In this document: positions 15,113 through 21,907 of the stretch, one piece after another
Layout of the letters: every line of letters begins with the position of its first letter
Position numbering within the stretch: position 1 is the stretch's first letter
Notes under the pieces: generated by a model
Database searches by the model: none
Told to the model about the DNA's origin: nothing
Seen by the model: only the letters and a program-made list of their open reading frames with translations
IMG/VR virus record: IMGVR_UViG_3300031801_000027
Span: 1-21,907 of that record
Length of the DNA stretch: 21,907 bases
Strand: one strand, 5' to 3'
Source of the DNA: a virus
Position numbers and translations under genes: made by a program

Positions 15113-15396
15113 AATTTGACCCACGAAATCGATTTATTCTTGTAAGCGAAATAGAAAGCGCAAAAGAAGAAACTCAACCAACGGTATTAGTACCAGAAGG
15201 TTATTCAATAAAAACTAGTCCATATGGAGTGTATAAAATTCAGCAACTGTCTGAAGATTGTACTAAAGTCAGTTTAGAAGATATTGGCAAACTAGTTATG
15301 GTCGATGATTCGATGGTCGAGACAGCCAGTTTGGACCAAGGCGACTTTCTATTAATTTTAGAAAATCATATTTACGGTGTCTTAAACGAACAATAG
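15109..15396 (+). CDS. GroES-like co-chaperonin (gp31-type), divergent
   Basis: At 95 residues it matches GroES (97) in length and order of elements. NRFILVSEIES (7-17) resembles the first strand (x-DRVLVK-x-x-E). QPTVLVPEGY (23-32) sits at the mobile loop, with Thr-Val-Leu in place of the GroEL-binding Ile-Val-Leu of E. coli GroES. IGKLVMVDDSMVE (59-71) matches the VGD-x-V-x-F segment, and QGDFLLILENHIYGVL (76-91) matches EEYLIM-x-E-x-DILAIV at the end. Sequence identity is low, so the assignment rests on pattern. T4 gp31 and similar proteins replace host GroES so that GroEL can fold the capsid protein, which would be the role here. The preceding gene overlaps by four bases. Confidence 0.6.
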   Translation: MKFDPRNRFILVSEIESAKEETQPTVLVPEGYSIKTSPYGVYKIQQLSEDCTKVSLEDIGKLVMVDDSMVETASLDQGDFLLILENHIYGVLNEQ

Positions 15397-15408
15397 AGGT
15401 ATAAGTAT

Positions 15409-15876
15409 ATGATATCAGGTGAATTACTTTGTATAGCGGTGCTGAATCTAGGCATGCCAAATGCGCAATATGCTTGCGAACAAATGGAACATGTTGTAAA
15501 TGCAGCAGAAGACTTACACCTTCAACCAGAACTACTGGTTTCGCTTATTCATTACGAAAGCCGTTGGACGCCAACAGCAAGAAGTCGTAGCGGAGCCTGT
15601 GGGCTTACACAGGTTCTGCCGCGATATACTCGACCAAAAAAATCTTGTCAACAACTTATGTTTGCTCCAACAAGCATATATGAGGGCGCAAAAGCTTTAC
15701 GTCGTTGGACCGATAGATTCGGTCGTGGCAATCTTGCTCGTGGTCTTTGTGGATATAATGCTGGCTATAGCTGCCGCACACGCAATAGTCGTGGCTGGCG
15801 TTATTCTCGCAAAATCCAACGAATGACCAGAAGAATCCAACGAGAGATGGATAAAATAGGGAATGATGGATGCTAA
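15409..15876 (+). CDS. Lytic transglycosylase (SLT/goose lysozyme-like fold)
   Basis: The 155 residues carry the SLT signature: the catalytic Glu50 in HYESRW (48-53), GACGLTQVLP (62-71) where relatives have G-x-x-GLMQ-x-x-P, and CGYNAGY (114-120), the A-YNAG motif. It should cleave the MurNAc-GlcNAc bond of peptidoglycan, forming anhydroMurNAc. The N-terminus (MISGELLCIAVLNLGM) is mildly hydrophobic but not a clear signal peptide. The many Cys (8, 23, 64, 80, 114, 122, 155) suggest disulfides and an extracytoplasmic site. The C-terminus is very Arg-rich, which could bind wall or DNA. It may be a virion entry enzyme or lysis aid alongside the endolysin at 21682. AGAGG precedes the ATG. Confidence 0.85.
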   Translation: MISGELLCIAVLNLGMPNAQYACEQMEHVVNAAEDLHLQPELLVSLIHYESRWTPTARSRSGACGLTQVLPRYTRPKKSCQQLMFAPTSIYEGAKALRRWTDRFGRGNLARGLCGYNAGYSCRTRNSRGWRYSRKIQRMTRRIQREMDKIGNDGC

Positions 15877-15933
15877 ATAATCCACAAAACTATTTAGTAG
15901 GTACCATGGTGATTTCACTAAGGAAAATATAAT

Positions 15934-16194
15934 ATGGTTGGATTTATAAAAGCAGTATTAATCTGTATTAGCGTTAGCATAACAGCCCCCGGAATGACGG
16001 GCAAAGGCAACGAAAGAACACGCTGCCTGCCCATGGAAACTCCCACACTAGCTAGTGTTATGCGTGAGGTTTTATCAGAAACTTTAAGCGACATTAGTGA
16101 CACTTTCTTTATCCCCGCAGAAGCAGAAGAAGAATCTAAAATAACACATGGAGTATTGATATTAGATGCTTCCATTGTATCTTCTGAAAAATAA
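15934..16194 (+). CDS. Small hypothetical protein, possibly exported
   Basis: An 86-residue frame with AAGGAAA upstream. Residues 5-18 are hydrophobic (IKAVLICISVSITA) and could be a short signal or anchor. The rest is polar and acidic (AEAEEESK near 62-69). Codon use resembles its neighbours, favouring it over the antisense frame at 15918-16175. It follows the transglycosylase gene, so a wall-related role is possible, but nothing else supports one. Confidence 0.5.
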   Translation: MVGFIKAVLICISVSITAPGMTGKGNERTRCLPMETPTLASVMREVLSETLSDISDTFFIPAEAEEESKITHGVLILDASIVSSEK

Positions 16195-16206
16195 TTAAGA
16201 GGCGAA

Positions 16207-16896
16207 TTGACTTATAATATAACAATCGGTTCTAGTTTACAAGCACTTCAGCACGCATGCCAAAATGACACCAAGCTGATATTAAATCATTTAGGGTTTC
16301 CAGATAAATTTGCGTCTTCGTACATCAAACATACTTGGGGGCTTATCTTTACGAAACTAATGTTAGATGGCAAAGTGGTCGGCGGTGATACAGTAAAAAA
16401 CATAAGAATAACCGATGATTACATACAAGTAGTTTGCGAACACAATATTATCAACAACATTGATTATGATACATTATATATTTTTTCTGACAAAAATATT
16501 ATAGGTTTACCAGATGTATCAGAAGAAGTAGATGAACACGAAGTTATTGATATTCTAAAAACAGTATCCCTAGTCACCCCTTATAAAGAAAAGATTATAG
16601 AAACAAAAGATAATTTGATAAATAAGTTGTATATTATAAAAGAATATGATACGATGCCTATAGAAATATATTCGATATCATCTCTTACTAAAGAACAACT
16701 AGCAAATTTTGATTATTCAGACACTATGGTAAAATTCAAAAGCGAACACTTATTAGAGAAAAACAACTTTGTTGGAAATACAAAATCTCTCAACAAACCT
16801 TCGCCAATCAATCTAGAGGTTGTCAGGCGAATAGTCCGTAAACAGATGGACAAATACGAGAACACAGAAAAAATAAAGTTTATGTATGGAAGTTAA
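16207..16896 (+). CDS. Conserved-looking hypothetical protein
   Basis: A 229-residue soluble protein that probably begins at the TTG at 16207, 4 bases after AAGAGG. No ATG is available until residue 52. It has alternating strand and helix character and a notable IKHTWGLIFTKLMLDGKVVGG segment (about 39-59), plus a SDTMVKFKSEHLL segment near 170-182. I recognise no catalytic motif or family. The end overlaps the nucleotidyltransferase-like gene by 11 bases, so the two are likely expressed together with DnaE. Confidence 0.65.
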   Translation: MTYNITIGSSLQALQHACQNDTKLILNHLGFPDKFASSYIKHTWGLIFTKLMLDGKVVGGDTVKNIRITDDYIQVVCEHNIINNIDYDTLYIFSDKNIIGLPDVSEEVDEHEVIDILKTVSLVTPYKEKIIETKDNLINKLYIIKEYDTMPIEIYSISSLTKEQLANFDYSDTMVKFKSEHLLEKNNFVGNTKSLNKPSPINLEVVRRIVRKQMDKYENTEKIKFMYGS

Positions 16897-17800
16897 CGAA
16901 CTAGTCACAAACAAACAGCAGTTTAACCTAGCAGGTATTATCCCAGTAGCGGGACAGCCATTAGATTACAACTTCCCTTGGCACGATTCACTCGCTCCAA
17001 TTGGACAGAACTACCTAGCAGTCGAGAAAGCAGTATTTGATTGTGCTGTGGCTGGCTGTGATACAATATGGCTTGTGTGCCCCAAGGATATGCAGCCTCT
17101 TATTCGTTACAGATTGGGCGATTATATTTTAGACCCAATAAAGTTCTTTACCGGGTACCACTTTGGAAGTCGACCCAAAAGATCAGAAATCCCAATATAC
17201 TATTGTCCCATCGAGCCAAAGGACACAGATAGAAGAGATTGCCTATCGTGGAGCATTATAACTGGTGCTCAATACGCTTATCGCCTCGCTCGTCAAATCG
17301 GCAGATGGGTGACACCAGATAGATACTTTGTTTCTTTTCCATATGGTATGTACACTCCTTTCTATATGAAGGACAAAAGAGCCAAAATACGTGACAAAGA
17401 CCCATTCTATCTTACATACGAGGGCAAAAGCTTTAAAGATGGTTTATATCTTCCATTTACATTTGCCCCTCAAGATTTCCTAGATTGCAGAAGAAAGTTT
17501 AGGAAAAGCGAGCGAAGAGGACGAGACGCGGAAGGTAATGTATATTCAGCCGCAGAACGATATTCTGGACGCTACTTTACACACGATTTTGTTTTCAGCG
17601 AAGTAAACACAGAAAACGCCCAAGTACTTGATATTCCTTGGTATTATGACATATCCAGCTGGGCTGGACTAAAAACTTGGCTGGCAAGTGAACATAAGCT
17701 TGACAAACCAAAAGGAATTATATTATCATATAACGAATGGAATCCTTTAGGAATTGACCCAACAATAGAGGAAGAGGAACTTGATGAACAAGAAGAGTAG
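16886..17800 (+). CDS. Nucleotidyltransferase-like (GT-A fold) protein
   Basis: The first 65 of 304 residues look like the start of a sugar-phosphate nucleotidyltransferase: AGIIPVAGQ (16-24) replaces the usual GGxGTRL loop, LAPIGQNYLAVEKAVFD (36-52) parallels the M-LPI-x-K-P-x-x-x-x-x-I region, and AGCDTIWLVCP (56-66) parallels AGI-x-x-I-x-x-V. The remainder is rich in aromatic and Arg residues and ends in an acidic tail (EEEELDEQEE). The consensus NTP-binding Gly/Arg motif is altered, so activity is uncertain. Its frame overlaps both the upstream orphan and the DnaE start (17784), suggesting translational coupling. It could activate a sugar or modify a nucleotide; a purely structural or replisome-associated role is not excluded. 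Confidence 0.55.
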   Translation: MEVNELVTNKQQFNLAGIIPVAGQPLDYNFPWHDSLAPIGQNYLAVEKAVFDCAVAGCDTIWLVCPKDMQPLIRYRLGDYILDPIKFFTGYHFGSRPKRSEIPIYYCPIEPKDTDRRDCLSWSIITGAQYAYRLARQIGRWVTPDRYFVSFPYGMYTPFYMKDKRAKIRDKDPFYLTYEGKSFKDGLYLPFTFAPQDFLDCRRKFRKSERRGRDAEGNVYSAAERYSGRYFTHDFVFSEVNTENAQVLDIPWYYDISSWAGLKTWLASEHKLDKPKGIILSYNEWNPLGIDPTIEEEELDEQEE

Positions 17801-20800
17801 TATACCCTTTGTAGGGCTACACGCCCACAGCGGCATAGGCAGTCCCTTTGATGGACTTGGATATCCTAGCGAGCATATGGACTTTGCTTTCGAAAACGGC
17901 AATGATGCCCTTGCACTAACAGACCACGGTAATATGAATGGATTTGCTTACCAAGTCCAACACGCCCAAAAAATGATGGAGGATGGCAAAGATTTTAAGC
18001 CCATTTTCGGCGTAGAAGCTTATTTCCTACCTAGCGTAGAAGACTGGCGAGTACAGCTAGAAAAAGCAAAAGCAGACAAGAAAGCCAAAAGAAGCATTGA
18101 TAAAACCAAGTCAGGTACAACAATCGAAGACGAAGGCAATAAACGAGAAGTAAAGAACATTCTTAACCGACGTCGCCATCTTATTCTTTTAGCTCAAAAT
18201 CAAACAGGGTTAACTAATATTTTTAGTATGGTTTCTAAATCATACAGCCCAGATTATTTCTATCGGTTTCCGCGTATGGACTACGCAATGCTCAACGAAC
18301 ACAATGAAGGAGTAATTGCCGCCAGCGCTTGTCTTGGTGGCATATATGCTGGAAACTATTGGGAAAATATCGAGAAGGGTGAAGACGCTGTATTAGAAGT
18401 AATGCGCGATACAACCGAAAGAATGCTTGATATTTTCGGTGATCGTTGGTATGGCGAACTCCAATGGAATAACATCGAGGAACAACATGAATTAAACAAG
18501 CTAATCGTCAAAGTATGTAATGAATATGATGTAGAACTTATCTCTACAGCTGACAGCCATTATCCCAACAGAGATGCCTGGAAAGACCGAGAACTCTACA
18601 AGCGTTTGGGTTGGCTTAGTAGAGGTACTCCTAAATGGGCAACCAACACAGAACTCCCCGCTGGCGTCGAAGAAATCGGCTATGAGCTATTTCCAAAGAA
18701 CGGAGATCAGATGTGGGAGGCATATGAAAACTATACACAAGAAGGCGACTATGATGATACGCTAGTACGCGAAAGTATCGAACGCACGCATCACATCGCT
18801 CACAATCGTATTGAACGCTTTATGCCTGATAATAAAGTTCGCCTACCGGGATTTGTTATTCCCGCTGGTCAAACACCAGACGGAGCATTAGTAGCTATTA
18901 GCATCGATGGGCTTCGTGGACTTGGACTACAAAACAATACAGAATATGTCGACCGTCTCAAAGAAGAGCTTAACATTATCAGCGAACGAGGATTTAGCAA
19001 ATATTTCCTTACAATGAAAGCAGTCGTCGACAAGGCGACTACTATACAGCTTACAGGTGCAGGACGTGGTTCAGCCGCAGGTTCGCTTGTGTCATATGTT
19101 TTAGGTATCACGCAAGTCGACCCAATCAAATACAATCTATTGTTCTCTCGTTTTATGACGAAGGACTCAAAAGACTACCCCGATATTGATTACGATGTAT
19201 CTAGCCCGATGGAACTCAAAGAAATGTTGATTGAGGACTGGGGAGGCAACACTGTTGTCCCCATCTCGAACTTTAACAAGTTACAGTTGCGTTCTCTAAT
19301 CAAAGACATCGCAAAGCTCTATGAAATTCCTTTTGTAGAGGCGAACTCTGTAACTTCTAAAATGATTGCAGAGGCAACACCGATTGCTAAAAAGATGCGC
19401 GGTATCAAAGCTGGTGTCTATGCTCCAACCTTTGAAGAGGTAATGGAATATTCAGACAGTTTAAAAAACTTCTTACGTAAGTATCCTAAAATCAAAACGC
19501 ACGTAGAAGCATTAGTCGGTGAAGTTCGCTCTGTATCCAGACACGCTGGTGGAGTGGTTATTGGCGAAGACCTAGACAAGTATATGCCTCTTATTAATAG
19601 CGGTGGCGTCACTCAAACTCCATGGAGCGAAGGGCAACACGTAAGACAGCTAGAGCCAATGGGCTTTATCAAATTTGATATTCTTGGACTATCAACTCTA
19701 AAAATGATTGAGGGTGCAGTTACTCATATCCTTCGGCGTCATCATGGAGTAGAGAACCCAACCTTCGAAGAAGTAAAAGCTTATTATAACGAGTACTTAC
19801 ACCCAGACAAGATAAACCTAAACGATAAGAAAGTTTATAAAAACATCTTCCAGAAAGGCAAATGGGCTGGCATCTTCCAGTTTACAGAAAAGGGAGCACA
19901 AAACTTTTGCAAGAGAGTACAACCAAAGAATATTATTGATGTCGCATCTGTTACATCTATTTATCGTCCCGGTCCATTATCAGCTAATGTACACGAAACA
20001 TTTATGGAAGCAAAAGAAAACCCAAGAGGTATTCGCTACGGACACGATATTGTAAAGGAATACACAAAAGAAACTTATGGTTTCCTTATCTTCCAAGAAC
20101 AAATCGCTTTGCTGGCACACAAGCTTGGTAAAGACTTTAGTTTGGACGAAGGAAACAAACTTCGCAAGCTGCTTACAAAGAAAGGTACAGGAGCAGTAGC
20201 TAAACAGAAAGCTGCTCTCAAACTTAAGTTTGTTGCAGGCTGCATAGAAAAGGGGTTGACCGAAGAGTGGGCAGATAAGATGTGGCAAAAGTTTGAATTC
20301 TTTTCTGGCTACGGTTTTAATAAATCACACGCAGTTTCATATTCTATTATATCTTTTCAGTGCGCGTGGCTATATAATTATTATCCCGCAGAGTGGATGG
20401 CGGCATTTCTGGACAAAGAGCCAGAGAGTAGAAAAGAAAAAGCAATCAACATAGCAAAGAAGCGTGGCTTCAAGCTTAGCCCAGTCAATATTAATAAATC
20501 CATGGCTGACTGGACGATAGATAAAGATGGTAAAACTCTAATCCAACCATTAACCTCTATCAAGGGATTAGGAGAAAAAGCAATTGAACAAATCATCGAA
20601 CACAGACCTTTTAACACTATTGAAGAACTTCTCTTTAGCAAAGAGATTATCTATTCTAAGCTTAATAAGAAAGCAATCAACGTCCTCATCAAAGCCGAAG
20701 CGCTAAACGATTTGATGGACGATAGGTTCAACAACCTAAAACACTTTTGGACGGTTGTAGCCGATAACAGACCGAAATCACTAAAGAAACTAAATGAGCT

Positions 20801-21203
20801 AGCGGAAGAATATAAAGATATCGAGGACTTTACACGAGATGAATACATCGAAGCTAAAGTAGATATTACAGGCATATTCCCATTTCAGTTGATCATGTCT
20901 GAAGATATTCTCCAAAGATTAGATTATTATAAAGTACCAACCATATCAGAGTGGGACCACGAGCTTGGAGTAGCATGGTTTATTCCTCGCGAAGTAATCA
21001 AACGCAAAACAGCAAAGGGTCGACCTTACTATGTTATCAAGACAATTGATAAGAACTCGGCAATGACAGATATTCGCTGCTGGGGAGTAAGACCCGGCAA
21101 AGATAAAATCTTTGTAAATCGCCCTTACATGGCAAAACTTAAGTTTGAAGAACAATGGGGTTTTTCCACAAGAGGAATCCACGAGTGGAAACTATTAGGA
21201 TAA
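17784..21203 (+). CDS. dnaE: DNA polymerase III alpha subunit (DnaE type)
   Basis: I chose the ATG at 17784; a TTG just before it is in frame, but the GAGG at 17774-17777 suits the ATG better. The 1139 residues, near E. coli DnaE's 1160, begin with a PHP domain whose metal ligands look present: His13/His15, Asp47/His48, Glu78, Cys183, Asp257/His259. The C-family palm follows: GRGSAAGS (427-434), PDIDYD (Asp467 and Asp469), and KFDILGL (Asp632). SRHAGG, YRPGPL, FQEQIALLAHKLG and GYGFNKSHA appear in the usual order, then a helix-hairpin-helix (IKGLGEKA, about 925) and an OB-like end. There is little room for the usual tau-binding tail. This is probably the phage's main replicative polymerase. 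Confidence 0.95.
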   Translation: MNKKSSIPFVGLHAHSGIGSPFDGLGYPSEHMDFAFENGNDALALTDHGNMNGFAYQVQHAQKMMEDGKDFKPIFGVEAYFLPSVEDWRVQLEKAKADKKAKRSIDKTKSGTTIEDEGNKREVKNILNRRRHLILLAQNQTGLTNIFSMVSKSYSPDYFYRFPRMDYAMLNEHNEGVIAASACLGGIYAGNYWENIEKGEDAVLEVMRDTTERMLDIFGDRWYGELQWNNIEEQHELNKLIVKVCNEYDVELISTADSHYPNRDAWKDRELYKRLGWLSRGTPKWATNTELPAGVEEIGYELFPKNGDQMWEAYENYTQEGDYDDTLVRESIERTHHIAHNRIERFMPDNKVRLPGFVIPAGQTPDGALVAISIDGLRGLGLQNNTEYVDRLKEELNIISERGFSKYFLTMKAVVDKATTIQLTGAGRGSAAGSLVSYVLGITQVDPIKYNLLFSRFMTKDSKDYPDIDYDVSSPMELKEMLIEDWGGNTVVPISNFNKLQLRSLIKDIAKLYEIPFVEANSVTSKMIAEATPIAKKMRGIKAGVYAPTFEEVMEYSDSLKNFLRKYPKIKTHVEALVGEVRSVSRHAGGVVIGEDLDKYMPLINSGGVTQTPWSEGQHVRQLEPMGFIKFDILGLSTLKMIEGAVTHILRRHHGVENPTFEEVKAYYNEYLHPDKINLNDKKVYKNIFQKGKWAGIFQFTEKGAQNFCKRVQPKNIIDVASVTSIYRPGPLSANVHETFMEAKENPRGIRYGHDIVKEYTKETYGFLIFQEQIALLAHKLGKDFSLDEGNKLRKLLTKKGTGAVAKQKAALKLKFVAGCIEKGLTEEWADKMWQKFEFFSGYGFNKSHAVSYSIISFQCAWLYNYYPAEWMAAFLDKEPESRKEKAINIAKKRGFKLSPVNINKSMADWTIDKDGKTLIQPLTSIKGLGEKAIEQIIEHRPFNTIEELLFSKEIIYSKLNKKAINVLIKAEALNDLMDDRFNNLKHFWTVVADNRPKSLKKLNELAEEYKDIEDFTRDEYIEAKVDITGIFPFQLIMSEDILQRLDYYKVPTISEWDHELGVAWFIPREVIKRKTAKGRPYYVIKTIDKNSAMTDIRCWGVRPGKDKIFVNRPYMAKLKFEEQWGFSTRGIHEWKLLG

Positions 21204-21209
21204 AGGAGG
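21203..21209 (+). promoter_or_regulatory. Ribosome binding site fixing the dUTPase start
   Basis: AAGGAGG lies 5 bases before the ATG at 21215, which favours that start over an in-frame ATG at 21155 inside dnaE. Confidence 0.8.
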
Positions 21210-21214
21210 AAACA

Positions 21215-21682
21215 ATGAACCTAAAAGTATATCGTCTGCGTGAAAGCGCAAAACTACCATTCCGAGCACATGATACTGATGCAGGGATGGACTTGTTCTA
21301 TTGCCCTGATGGTGAAAAGAAATTATATGATTGTTCAAGGAACTATTTCATTCCACCAAAGTCATCGCGAGTGCTCCCAACAGGAATAAAAATAGAAGTT
21401 CCATATGGCTATATGTTAGAAATCAAAAATAAATCGGGCATTGCCTCTAAACGACAACTAATTACCGGTGCTTGCGTAGTAGATCCCGGCTACGATGGAG
21501 AGGTGTACGTCAATCTTCATAATATTGGCATAGTAACTCAATGCATCGCACCCGGCGATAAAATAGCGCAAGCGGTTCTAATACCGATTGTTCATTGTAA
21601 TATAGAAGAAGTAACAGAAGATACCCTAAACCAAGGGTCTGAACGAGGCTTAGGCGGCTTTGGAAGCACAGGAGTTAGATAA
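21215..21682 (+). CDS. dut: dUTP diphosphatase (dUTPase)
   Basis: With the ATG at 21215 the protein has 155 residues, the normal length for trimeric dUTPases. All five motifs are present: HDTDAGMDL (19-27), NKSGIA (72-77, in place of RSGLA), GACVVDPGYDGEV (85-97) with catalytic Asp90 and base-stacking Tyr93, GDKIAQAVLIP (114-124), and the Gly-rich RGLGGFGSTG (144-153) that closes over the substrate. It hydrolyses dUTP to dUMP and pyrophosphate, keeping uracil out of DNA and supplying dTMP synthesis. It follows dnaE by 11 bases and its stop overlaps the next start (TAATG). Confidence 0.94.
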   Translation: MNLKVYRLRESAKLPFRAHDTDAGMDLFYCPDGEKKLYDCSRNYFIPPKSSRVLPTGIKIEVPYGYMLEIKNKSGIASKRQLITGACVVDPGYDGEVYVNLHNIGIVTQCIAPGDKIAQAVLIPIVHCNIEEVTEDTLNQGSERGLGGFGSTGVR

Positions 21683-21907
21683 TGAGTTTAAAATATACAT
21701 TAAGAAAAGGCGACGAAGGACAAGAGGTAAAAAGACTACAAAGTAAACTACCGACTGTCGCTGACGGCAAATTTGGTCCTAAAACAGAAGCAGAAGTTAG
21801 AGCTTATCAGCAACACAACAATCTTGGTGTCGATGGCATTGCTGGACCACAAACCCTTGGCAATCTAGGAATTGAAGTATTACCCGGCATCGATGTGTCA
21901 AGTCATA
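21682..21907 (+). CDS. Endolysin N-terminus: PG-binding domain followed by probable GH25 lysozyme (3' end outside window)
   Basis: The ATG overlaps the dut stop. Seventy-five codons are visible before the window ends. Residues 8-60 form a peptidoglycan-binding repeat: RKGDEGQEVKRLQSKL, then DGKFGPKTEAEVRAYQ and DGIAGPQTLGNL. After a short linker, the frame reads PGIDVSSH, the characteristic opening strand of GH25 muramidases, whose first catalytic-site Asp lies in G-x-D-x-S. It would cut the peptidoglycan sugar backbone during lysis. The catalytic domain is mostly outside the window, so GH25 rests on this short match. Confidence 0.8.
   Translation, partial: MSLKYTLRKGDEGQEVKRLQSKLPTVADGKFGPKTEAEVRAYQQHNNLGVDGIAGPQTLGNLGIEVLPGIDVSSH

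Noticed and set aside
15500-15826. 108-residue + strand frame inside the transglycosylase gene
   Set aside because: It shares the region with a frame carrying all SLT motifs, lacks a ribosome binding site and has no recognisable features. It is a shadow frame.
15918-16175. Antisense 85-residue frame opposite the small protein at 15934
   Set aside because: It has no ribosome binding site, and a lone minus-strand gene would be out of keeping with the uniform + orientation.
16207-16235. TTGACT at 16207 as a fifth promoter -35
   Set aside because: No -10 box lies at a workable distance (TTCTAG at 17 bases; TATAAT only 1 base away), and these bases form the start of a coding frame.
21155-21214. 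In-frame upstream ATG extending dUTPase by 20 residues
   Set aside because: The extension falls within the dnaE coding sequence. AAGGAGG just before 21215 and the usual family length support the later start.

Overview
The window looks like part of the genome of a tailed double-stranded DNA phage (Caudoviricetes), probably virulent and uncultured. All credible genes lie on the + strand, packed with short gaps, ATGA/TAATG overlaps and AT-rich spacers. They encode virion parts, a near-complete replication and nucleotide-supply set, a co-chaperonin-like protein and peptidoglycan hydrolases. No integrase, repressor, tRNA, CRISPR array or host housekeeping block was seen. The host cannot be named from this sequence.

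Layout. (1) Positions 2-4202: the end of a structural module, with a large tail/baseplate-hub-like protein that is open at the left window edge and an unrecognised 403-residue protein. (2) Positions 4206-7446: one transcription unit with a clear sigma70-type promoter and a GC-hairpin terminator. It carries a palm-only family A DNA polymerase, a small protein with an LKQLIKEEL-type N-terminus, a divergent FtsZ/tubulin-like protein and a single-stranded DNA-binding protein. (3) Positions 7463-9190: a small zinc ribbon, an orphan and a RecA-type recombinase. (4) Positions 9203-11411: a promoter region, a deaminase, a FEN-type 5'-3' exonuclease, and a cluster of small hydrophobic, zincin-like or secreted proteins. 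(5) Positions 11461-14752: a promoter, a DnaB-family helicase and a B12-dependent (class II) ribonucleotide reductase. (6) Positions 14758-16194: a weak promoter, a small helical protein, a GroES-like protein, a lytic transglycosylase and a small orphan. (7) Positions 16207-21907: an orphan, a nucleotidyltransferase-like protein, a full-length DnaE-type DNA polymerase III alpha subunit, dUTPase, and the start of a PG-binding/GH25 endolysin that runs off the right edge.

How the genes fit together. The helicase, SSB, RecA, FEN nuclease and DnaE-type polymerase form most of a phage-encoded replisome. The reductase, deaminase and dUTPase feed it and converge on dUMP, so a thymidylate synthase is expected outside the window. 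The transglycosylase and endolysin point to wall entry or lysis.

The most unusual points are the tubulin-like protein in the polymerase-SSB operon, with a degenerate glycine box and an Asp-to-Arg change in its putative catalytic loop; the pairing of a palm-only PolA with a DnaE polymerase; a divergent GroES-like protein; and an AATAA-N(1-3)-TTATT inverted repeat in the control regions of three replication genes. There is no gene-free stretch longer than 300 bases.
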